Part shown: piece after piece, positions 56,216 to 64,000 of the stretch
Numbering within the stretch: the stretch's first letter is position 1
Layout: every line of letters begins with the position of its first letter
Origin: Ophiura sarsii
Taxonomy: Eukaryota; Echinodermata; Ophiuroidea; Amphilepidida; Ophiuridae
DNA length: 64,000 nucleotides
NCBI GenBank assembly: GCA_035610835.1
Contig: CM069448.1
Span: forward strand, 29,261,498 to 29,325,497
Direction of reading: 5' to 3'
Program-made: the position numbers and the translations under genes
The notes under the pieces: model-generated
What the model was told of the DNA's origin: nothing
Seen by the model: the letters and a program-made list of their open reading frames with translations, nothing else
Databases searched by the model: none

Positions 56216-56720
56216 GGGGTGTGCGGCTGGGCAGTCTGAAAACAGGGGGCTTACGGAACTGAACGGGCACCAAAACAGGGGTCTAATAGAGTAGAGAACT
56301 GAATTCTATACAAAATTGTGTCTTATAAACTGAAAGGACATTTTATGATTTTTGGTTGAATTTGGGGTCTAAAGGATCGATCTGCCAATGGATGAAAAGG
56401 GCATGGAACCGGGCATGGAACTGCCAGTGGATGTACAAAGCAAGGGCGCAGATCCAATCTTAAAAGTGGGGGGGGACATTGCCATTTTTTCACTAGATCG
56501 CCAACCTTGATTGATGTATCACCACAAAAAGTGTGGGGGGGGACATTTGATATTGTGTCAGGAAGTGGGGGGACGTGTCCCCGCCCCCCCCCCCCCCCCC
56601 GGGATCTGCGCCCTTGCTACAAAGGGGGTCTTACGGAGCGGCCGAAAGGGGTGCGCAGCCCGCACATCCCGATGGCCAATATACGTGGGTACCCCCTTTC
56701 GTTGGGCTACTTTTTCTACC
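56216..56720 (+). repeat. Dispersed 'GGGGGTCTTA' repeat, copy 2, with one nested hAT
   Basis: Begins near CAGTCTGAAAACAGGGGGCT and runs through ACTGCCAGTGGATGTACAAAG, the hAT insert, then GGGGGTCTTACGGAGCGGCC and CCGCACATCCCGATGGCC. Directly repeats the order of copy 1. Confidence 0.78.
56441..56616. mobile_element. hAT-like MITE with 8 bp duplication
   Basis: Left end CAAGGGCGCAGATCC and right end GGATCTGCGCCCTTG are exact inverted repeats. Flanks GTACAAAG and CTACAAAG agree at seven of eight bases. Interior has GGGGGGGACATT and a long C run. Long plus frames crossing it (56507-56920) are artefacts in this part. Confidence 0.87.
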
Positions 56721-56749
56721 GCGATTGGGCTGCTAGAAATACCGCATGG

Positions 56750-56979
56750 CAACACTGGCTATTCATCAATTACATTTTACATTTCGTTCGTTGCACCACC
56801 ACAGCACATGGACGACATGCCGGAAAATCTCTGAAGGAAAAATTGTGGACCTCATCTTTTGATGTGTCCAATTTAGAAGAAAGCACTGCGTCGATTTCAT
56901 CTTCTTGTTGTGTACAATAACCGCCACCATTCCGCGACAACAAGAAAACCGTTGTTCCTTCTCCGAACCCTCCATTCAG
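56750..56979 (+). promoter_or_regulatory. Possible 5' exon ending at a strong splice donor
   Basis: CTCCATTCAG followed by GTGAGTATTT at 56980 is a consensus 5' splice site, and the 250 bases before it are richer in CpG than the surroundings and hold no repeat. The frame open on + up to 56920 ends in a stop before the donor, and the frames open at the donor have no ATG, so an untranslated first exon is likelier. Its partner may be the ATG-bearing sequence at 58211. Purely a prediction. Confidence 0.35.
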
Positions 56980-58180
56980 GTGAGTATTTTCCATGTTCAG
57001 TATCGGTGGACAAATATGGCATGCATGCATGCAACGCGTGTATGTACATAGGGCGTGCTGTATTTCGCAAATGAAAATAGTTGTGAATTGTGATACCATA
57101 CGGTGGTGATGCTATCGTATTCTTATCTATTTCTTACTCAGTATGACCAGGGAGGTGGTATGACTCGGTCGACTATTAAAGGGTTTTAATTTCTGAATAT
57201 TTGACTAGGCATGCTCATGCTGGCAGGGTAGGCCAAAGGCCTAAATATTATACGCCTATAAAAGTATTAGTAATTTATATTAAAATTATTATTACTAATT
57301 AAAAAGTAATTATTAATATTAGTATTTATTCTCAGCCTCGTCACTCGGTTAATTAATTTAGGGCCACGCGTTTTGAACTCGCCACCCAAAAAAGGTGGTG
57401 TCATTGCGCTTTTCCGAATCGTGTTCTGCTCAAATCACGATAACTCGGGAACGCAAAAAGATATTGTCATGGTTTTGGTCTCATTTGAAAGCTAAATAAT
57501 TGCATTACATAACCTGTAAATATGAAGCACGCAACTTCTTAAATGGGGGAGATGTGTTTGATTGAGTTGGGAACAGAGTAGTCTTTTCATGGCCGTCGTT
57601 ATCGACGGTCATTTGAAACCCTATATATAGTGCATCGGAACCGCTACGTTACGTGTACGTCAATGTAAATCAATCTAGGGCCTTTACTAAATGTCCAAAT
57701 TTAGACTAAATACTGATATTTGACTTACATTTACTGTGTCAACTTGTTCTGTAATAACTCAGCTATCGTGATGGTGAATTGAATCCACTCACTGGCGTGA
57801 AAAAGAGAGAAACAAATGTATTTTAAAACGAAACCCTAAAATAATTTACGAACAAATTGCGATTTGCCATTTTGTCCCAGCATGCAGTACGATTATGTGA
57901 CGTTGTGTGACATCGATAATTGCTCGATGCGCTCATTAAAATTGTCTGATACAAAATGTATCAAACTCACAAACTCGATCGTCAGCAACCGCACGGTAAA
58001 ATTAATATTTCAATAAAATCGATAATATTGATGATATATTCAAGGTCATAAAGTCATCCACAACATCAGATTTTGGAGTCTAGACTGCAATTTCGCGGCG
58101 ACATTTTCGCCGATAATTTCATCATTCACCACTATCACGAATACGAATCACAAGCCTAGTCACTACGGAACAACCACAGG
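56980..58180. other. Sequence between putative exons
   Basis: AT-rich, no frame or repeat boundaries that I can support. Confidence 0.35.
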
Positions 58181-58210
58181 AACAAGTAAGGACAATTTTG
58201 GGAACTAAAA

Positions 58211-58243
58211 ATGTCAAGTGTAACACAAAAGAAGGATTTTAAG
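58211..58243 (+). CDS. Possible short first coding exon, MSSVTQKKDFK
   Basis: ATG at 58211 with purine-rich context AAAA before it gives eleven codons up to donor GTAAGG (58244). It sits between a possible acceptor CCACAG (about 58176-58181) and the candidate exon at 58288. The problem is phase: it ends in phase 0, whereas the open frame of the next candidate needs two leading bases. So at least one of the two is wrong, or the partner exon is elsewhere. Confidence 0.25.
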
Positions 58244-58287
58244 GTAAGGCCTAAATCAATAAATGTAGGCCTGCTTCCGTAACACAG

Positions 58288-58388
58288 ATTTGCCCGAATA
58301 AGTACAGTCATCATAGATGACTGTACCAAAGGACTAGGAACAGAGGAGGTGGTGGAGGAGGGGGAAGTGGTACACATAAAACTCTATG
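58288..58388 (+). CDS. Candidate exon, unassigned
   Basis: Between acceptor GTAACACAG and donor GTAGGC lies one open frame: FARISTVIIDDCTKGLGTEE then VVEEGEVVHIKLYG, hydrophobic strands around an acidic turn. I do not recognise the family. The GAGGAGGTGGTGGAGG stretch is near simple sequence, which can imitate acidic protein. A gene reaching 61950 would place this exon early. Confidence 0.3.
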
Positions 58389-58864
58389 GTAGGCATGTTC
58401 ATACAATTTTGAAAATGAAATTATCTCTTTGAAAATGGAATACATGGAAACAAAGTACTTTACAATAAAAAATGATGGTTCAACCTTGTCTGCAGGCTGA
58501 ATAATAAAAAAAGTTATATAACCAAAAGTAGTTTAAGTCATGCACATTTTAAAACCATTTTAGGTAAATTAAGGGTTTACTTTCATGATGTCTAGTTGCT
58601 TGTGTGGGGTTATTTATACATCAGTGAATACATCCCAGCAGTTTCGTACTTTTCCGCTGAATTTAAAAGAGGTAAACATGAGTTTTCTACATATTTTTGT
58701 CAAATATGTCGCCCTCTATAGTCAATGATATGAACATCCCTACCTATGGGGAAAAAAAATTGTGTGTCAGGCGGTGCCTTTAAACTTGAATCAATTCACC
58801 TCTGTATGAGCTACAAACATGATTTTGGTCTCTTCTAAAGGTAATATTTAATAGTCTTTATGTC

Positions 58865-59263
58865 CAGTGGCGTAGCTAGGTTTTTTTTCAGGGGGGGCAA
58901 GATTTCTAAAATTTTAGTAAAAGGTTGCCCCCAAAATTTTCCAAGTCAGTCACCTCGTGAATTTCACGTAAGTGGGGGGGGGGGGGGGGGGTGAAGTCAA
59001 ACAAATTCGCACGGTCAAAAAAATTCGCACGGACACAAAGTTTACCAATCAAAAAAGCACTGTAGTCAACAAATATTGGCCAATCCACAGGGTTTTAAGC
59101 AGTTTTTCAACAAAAATGGTCATTTATTTTTAAAAACCAGGCTAAAATAGTCATTTTTAAATGGTTACCCCGCATATAAACACTATATCCAAAGAGGGGG
59201 GCGGGGGCTCAAAAACAATCTGTCAGGGGGGGCAACTGCCCCCCCCCCTGAGCTACGCCACTG
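58865..59263. mobile_element. hAT-like element with exact 8 bp duplication
   Basis: Left end CAGTGGCGTAGCTAGG, right end GAGCTACGCCACTG, flanked by perfect TTTATGTC at 58857-58864 and 59264-59271. Same terminal motif as the element at 2958-3180 but a longer interior, with G and C runs near each end (GGGGGGGCAAG and CAACTGCCCCCCC). No transposase. Confidence 0.93.
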
Positions 59264-59639
59264 TTTATGTCTGTTTTAACAGATTTGTCAACCTTATGTA
59301 ACAACTATTAATTATGGATAAGTCGCATGATCATCGGCTTTCTCCCTATTCGCTACACAGTAAACGCAAATATTAACCCCAATTTATATAAATTACTCTT
59401 ACGGAAAAAGTATTCAATCTATATGATAGCCAAAGTATACATTTTTGGAAAGCTCTCAACAAGGTAGTCCTTGGTACCAAAATCTAGGATTTTGGTACTC
59501 AGGCAACCATCTCTTGAAATACAGACTTAATCAGTCTATAAAATGAGTCCATCCTTGTAAAAAAATAATCTGTGGCAGATTGCGTAATCAGCATCCTTCT
59601 CATCTTGAAGGCATCATGTTTATGAAAAGAAGTTAGGCC

Positions 59640-61210
59640 AAATAAAAATATATAGTAGTTTCTCGTCCCCGCGCGCATCCGTTTTGGCTGCCGCATCCCA
59701 AAAAGTTATTTTTTTTTAAAGTTTTTTAAAAAAAAATTTAAAGTTTTTTTTTTAATTTTGTTTTTTTTAAATTTTAATTTCAAGATCACACTGATGTTGT
59801 TAATGGAGAACGTGTCAATATTTAAAAAAAACCTGTGTTACAATCAAAAAACAATACAACAGGCGAAATGTACTCATTTTAAGGTTATAAAGCTAGTCTT
59901 AGAAAAGTGGCGGCCATTTTGAAGCAAAAACATTTCCACCATGTTGGAAAAAGCGAAACCAGTTTTGGAAAAAGGGGCATCCGCCATCTTGGATCCGCCA
60001 TTTTGGGGAAGAAAAAAAAAACTGCCCTCATCCTCCATTTTTCAAAAAGTTGGGACGAGAAACTATTTTTTTTTTTTTTTGGCCTTATTGATTGCTCCAG
60101 AAATGCTAGAAAAGATATCCTTATCAAATTTGTCCCCAAAAATGACACATGATGGGGTCAATAGAGGTCATTTGGGGACACATTTGTACTAAAAAAAGAA
60201 AAATGTAAAAAAAAAAAAATTGTAAAAAAAAAATTAATATATATATATATATTTTTTTTTTTACATTTCGGGTATTCGGGTACCCAATTTGGTACCCGGG
60301 TACCCGGAATAGCGGGCGGGTTCCCGGGTAAAAGTCACAGCCTTAACAGTAACACTATAACATGATGTGGATAATGCCTACATGTACTCTACTGGGCTCG
60401 TGTAAAATCAGTGCTGATGTGACAAAGTAATAACATAGTCCGGACGGCACGCTTTATACAGGGTGGGACTTCAGAAATCAAAAAATCAACAAAAGGGTGG
60501 GGGTCAGAATATTTCTGATATAAAGGGTGTAGTTGTATAAAGCGTGGAGATAAAATAAGAAGGGTGGCGGTTTCTCAGCGATCATCAAAATAATCAAAAT
60601 ACCGACCTTGTCGACTCGCTAGAGCTAGTTATATCATAAATATGTATCCGATGTCGGGTCCGATATACTTCGATTCAAAATTAAAGAGTCGCCATCTTTA
60701 AATTGGTTTGTTATAAAGCGCCATCTATTGTTGAAATTGTGACATTTTTTCAAAATGGAAACTCGCCGGGAGCTACGAAAGTGTTGTACGCAGCGTATTA
60801 TCACAATTTAGGGAGCATAAGAGTACCAAAAATGCACTGATTTGATTAAATAAATCCATAATTTCAAATGAATCTCCTGTATAAATTTGCAAAATCGTGA
60901 TTTAGCCGACAAGGTGGTTTTTAAGTAAGCTTATTATTTTAATTTTTTTTTCAATTATTTTTTTTTATGAATAATTTGGGGAATTCCGGGACCTGCCCGA
61001 AAAACAAAACGGGTCCCGGGATGTTTCTGTCACTTTGTCCTTTCTTTCTTCCAATGAGTGCCTTTTCAAATTTGAATGCACAAAATGATCAAAATGTCCC
61101 CTTTTCGGTATAAAGGGTGGGGGTTGAACATTCCCAAATAAAAAGGGTGGCTCTGTAAAAAGGGTGGGGCAAAAATAAAAAGGGTGGGGGTCTGACCCCT
61201 GTCCGGACAG
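59640..61210. repeat. Region of old repeats and homopolymer runs
   Basis: T and A runs at 59705-59775, 60065-60080 and 60200-60260; GGTACCCGGGTACCCGG words near 60290; and AAAGGGTGGGGGT words near 60490 and, repeated, at 61115-61190. GTCCGGAC occurs near both 60437 and 61200, so an element of about 770 bp between these is possible. No gene is supported. Confidence 0.45.
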
Positions 61211-61568
61211 TGAATAATAAATTGTTTTCCACCAAATAAGACTTTGATACTACAACGTTTATATTATAATAGCATGTGTGAAATTTCAAAAACTTTAAAC
61301 GCTTAGGACTTAATTAAGTGCATCTTCCTCTACAGTCTTCAATTGGAATAGATACAAGGGTAAAACATGACCATCACATTAAATTAGACTGACTTTGGGA
61401 GGGCCTAAATAAAAAATATTAAAAAACAGTCAGAAATTTGTTATCATTCCAGACAGATTACAAATTCAATCACAATATCAGCCAGGCAGTAAAGTTTAAT
61501 GAATACATTCCCTACACGGCTGGCTGCCTAAGCCCTTGACCCTTTGCCGAAAAAAAAACACCCACATT

Positions 61569-61850
61569 CACTGCCCGTTTTTACATGTACATGACATAAG
61601 TTGACATGTCGGGAAAATATTTCTTAATTATGTCAACATGTGTCAACATAACTCCAAATTTAGAATTGATCAATTAATTTGTGCTTTTTTCCTTTTTGCC
61701 AAAAATTAACCCAGTATTTACTCTGATTCACTGCCCGTTTTTACATGACATGTGTTGACATGTCGGGATAATATTTCTTAATGTCAACATGTGTCAACAT
61801 CAACTTTAATTTAGAATCGATAGATTAATTTGTTCTTCTTCTTTTTTTCC
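61569..61850 (+). repeat. Tandem duplication, unit about 155 bp
   Basis: Two copies of TTCACTGCCCGTTTTTACAT, TTGACATGTCGGGA, TATTTCTTAAT and TGTCAACATGTGTCAACAT, directly before the acceptor at 61857. Confidence 0.9.
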
Positions 61851-61857
61851 TGTACAG

Positions 61858-61950
61858 GGAGGGCACTGTTACGTATATTGGAGCGCTGATCCTGATGCTG
61901 TAAAGGGGCAATTAGATTTCAACTTTGAGCCACTGTGGGACCCCAGCTGA
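61858..61950 (+). CDS. Candidate terminal exon of an unassigned gene
   Basis: A long pyrimidine tract and CTGTACAG form an excellent acceptor. The frame from the first base gives GGHCYVYWSADPDAVKGQLD and NFEPLWDPS, then TGA. The second frame is also open for 14 codons (EGTVTYIGALILML, then TAA), so the reading frame is not settled. I do not recognise either. It could belong with 58288-58388 as one gene, but intermediate exons were not found. Confidence 0.4.
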   Translation, partial: GGHCYVYWSADPDAVKGQLDFNFEPLWDPS

Positions 61951-62523
61951 TATTTGCTGGGTACCCTTAGGTTTCAATTCTCCGTGTAAGTAGTACAAAA
62001 GCAAGGGGAAACCCTTAAGCTCTAAGTAAGGTACAAATACAATGTAATGTTGGTCTCCATACGTGTATTCTTTGTTTTCTGATTTGCACCTTTGGCATTA
62101 TCTGGTTCCCTCACGTGTCACCCTTTTAAAACAATGTAAATTAAATCAACTGGATGAAAAACCGTCGCTGCCTTATTGGGCTATTCTGTATGTACATGTA
62201 TACTGTATAGGGTCAGTTTGTCAAGATATTGCCCACAATCTTTTATGATAAGTTCCTTGCAAATATATGCACATTTGGATTTTTTTTGTCACTGCACTTT
62301 AAGGACATTTGCACAATTACAATTCAATGAGGGCAGAAAATTGATGTGTTTTCCACATTTGGCATAAACACTGAATTTTACAAAGCAAAAATTAAATCAA
62401 TACATTTGTTGATAGCTCAGGTAAAAACAATAGTTATAACTTACAATATAAGGACAAAGGCCTTCAAGATGTCCTTATTTTATAAGATTCTATTTTAGGA
62501 CTATATAAGTAAAGTAGTATGTC

Positions 62524-63165
62524 GTCAGCCTTCTTCGATAATTGCCTTACTCATTTTTTTTATTGAAATGACTAAAAAGGTGTGCAATGACAACATCCAA
62601 GGATGGGACAATTAAAAGGCAAAAGAAACAACACAATAACATGGGGGCCGACGTTTCGGAATGATAAAACAATTCCTTTAACTAGGTATAGGACAAGTTA
62701 AAAAACACAACTGTCTCTGACCAGCATAGACTTAAAAAAGAACATTTTTTTTAGTTCTTAGAAAACAACAAAAGTAGGAAACCGGTTACCTTTGTACCTG
62801 TTACTCATTTTGCATTATTGATGTATGGTTTTTCATTATGTGGAATGTGACATGTATTGTTGATGGCATCGATTGGCTTAGCGCATGGATGCACTAATCC
62901 AAGTCATAGAAACAGATGAACACAGCCATACAATAATTTGATTAATTCCATGGATTTGTCAATGCAAATTCAATAATGCAAAATGAGTGTTGGAGTGGTC
63001 TGGTGGCCCTTTTGCAACAAATCTCTTCATTTATCAACACTTTTGATTGGTCAATGACTTAGATATTATAACAGCATGTGCATAATGTAATGAAGTCATG
63101 ATTTATGCAAAAAACTCAATTTTGCTGAAAAGTGAGTTAGGCAATTATCGAAGCAGGCTGACGAT
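62524..63165. mobile_element. Foldback element, about 640 bp
   Basis: Left arm CGTCAGCCTTCTTCGATAAT then TGCCTTACTCATTTT pairs with right arm AAAAGTGAGTTAGGCAATTA then TCGAAGCAGGCTGACG. An inner inverted pair ACTCATTTTGCATTATTGA / TCAATAATGCAAAATGAGT lies at 62803 and 62970. No coding sequence; ends and duplication not resolved to the base. Confidence 0.8.
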
Positions 63166-63662
63166 GTGTAGAAGTGCCACCAAAGAATTATCAGGATTTG
63201 TGCATTTCAGAGCATGATAAATCAGCTTTTCAATGAAGTAAACTTGCATTAAAATTAGGCAAGATGGAAATAAGAAAGACTAGACTAACGATTACATTAC
63301 AAAATATGTGTGTCATGCTTTTTTGTGATAAAATAGGTATCCATTTTGGGTTGGTTCAGTCAGGAAGAGGGGGAGTTGTAGCCTTCGTATTTGAGGTATG
63401 GTACTAAGGGTTTCATTTATAGCAATATACTAACTGTGCTACTGCGAAGTGGAAATATTAAGTTCCAACTAGTGGCCAGTGGGTTATTTGATTTGATGTT
63501 TTATAGTTTGTCTCTGGTTTTCTTTATTCTTTCCAGCCTGCTGCGTATTTCATAGGAGTAAAAACACCCACCAGCTTATTTGTATTAAGTGTGCATTGTT
63601 ATAAACAAAGACAATTGACTTTTTGACATAAAATTTAAGTTATTATATTACATTGCATCGCA

Positions 63663-63767
63663 ATGGAGAAGTTTGTCACCAAAGATTTCCAGGCAGAAAT
63701 TTATGATCGCAGTACCTGCATCAATGATATAATCGAAGACAAAGTGGTGAATACTGATGAACGAGAA
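63663..63767 (+). CDS. Possible first coding exon of ornithine decarboxylase or antizyme inhibitor
   Basis: ATG followed by 35 codons to a strong donor GTGAGT at 63768, phase 0. The protein starts MEKFVTKDFQAEIYD and continues CINDIIEDKVVN to DERE. This is similar in spacing and character to the ODC1 N-terminus (MNNFGNEEF..., then a D-I-L-x-x-K-I segment and an acidic D/E cluster), and the first coding exon of animal ODC genes has about this length. ODC is the PLP-dependent enzyme making putrescine. The catalytic part would be to the right of the window, so the assignment rests on a short, weakly conserved stretch. Confidence 0.42.
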
Positions 63768-64000
63768 GTGAGTTTTGATTCGTGCATCTTATTTTACCAT
63801 ATATAGTTTTTTTGACTCCCCTACAATAACATGTAAGTAGCATTTTCTATAAAAGAGTAAGATTTTGTTTGTATTTGCTCTAAATTTCTATTGAAAACTC
63901 CATTTGATTCCCGCAGCACAGAAAATAAGGAGAGTTGTATTAAAGCCAATATATACCAAGTGGCAATACATTTAGTTAAGTGCATACCCTTGAAAACATT

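Noticed and set aside
56507..56920. 137-codon plus frame ending in SSCCVQ
   Set aside because: The first part crosses a hAT insert and a dispersed repeat. The last 45 codons look protein-like, but the minus strand is equally open there, so no strand preference is supported.
61455..61545. Possible exon after CATTCCAG with frame TDYKFNHNISQAVKFNEY
   Set aside because: Acceptor is acceptable and the frame runs 28 codons to a stop, but no partner exon or family can be found and it competes with the better acceptor at 61857.
63333..63632. Two candidate exons reading HFGLVQSGRGGVVAFVFE and PAAYFIGVKTPTSLFVLS
   Set aside because: They join in phase, but the first has a weak acceptor, other frames are also open, and the protein resembles nothing I know; it also lies directly upstream of the better-supported ATG exon at 63663.

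Overview
This is an intron- and repeat-rich window of animal (metazoan) nuclear DNA with one 100-base assembly gap. It contains no bacterial operons, CRISPR array or provirus. Two genes can be assigned with confidence from split exons whose splice phases agree, both on the + strand. The first (5842-18537) is the 3' end of a PARP14/PARP15-like gene: a WWE-domain exon followed by three exons that make a complete ADP-ribosyltransferase catalytic domain. The second (38060-45191) is RPP38, the L7Ae-type protein subunit of RNase P/MRP, missing only its first coding exon. The right end holds weaker material: a possible 5' exon near 56.9-58.4 kb, a candidate terminal exon at 61858-61950, and a first coding exon at 63663 that resembles the N-terminus of ornithine decarboxylase. 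The organism is probably a marine invertebrate deuterostome (echinoderm, hemichordate or lancelet). I base this only on PARP14-like and RPP38 family membership, AT-rich introns, L2/CR1-type retrotransposons and abundant hAT/Harbinger/Helitron elements, so the placement is uncertain.

Layout. 0-5.8 kb: a copy of the intron flank of the WWE exon, a large foldback element with two nested insertions, a repeat family ending in GGGCCGTATTC, and a tRNA-Asn-like sequence. 5.8-18.6 kb: PARP exons, with a 10.8 kb intron holding an L2/CR1-like retrotransposon, a roughly 180 bp satellite and simple repeats. 18.6-30.4 kb: no recognised gene; hairpins, a second L2/CR1 fragment, a foldback element and tRNA-derived SINE-like sequences. 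30.4-37.1 kb: three head-to-tail Helitron-like units inside a hairpin element, a roughly 190 bp satellite and arrays of the same hairpin element. 37.1-45.8 kb: tandem repeats, the gap and RPP38, whose introns carry Harbinger-like, TTAA-flanked and mariner-like elements. 45.8-56.7 kb: nested transposons, many with exact target-site duplications. 56.7-64 kb: possible parts of one or two further genes plus more inserts.

The genes do not form a functional unit. The striking content is the transposon record. Several insertions can be read to the base: hAT-like with 8 bp duplications, PIF/Harbinger-like with TTA/TAA, two palindromic families always next to TTAA, and a three-unit Helitron array inserted exactly between A and T. 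The Helitron termini show a compensatory base change in the 3' hairpin.
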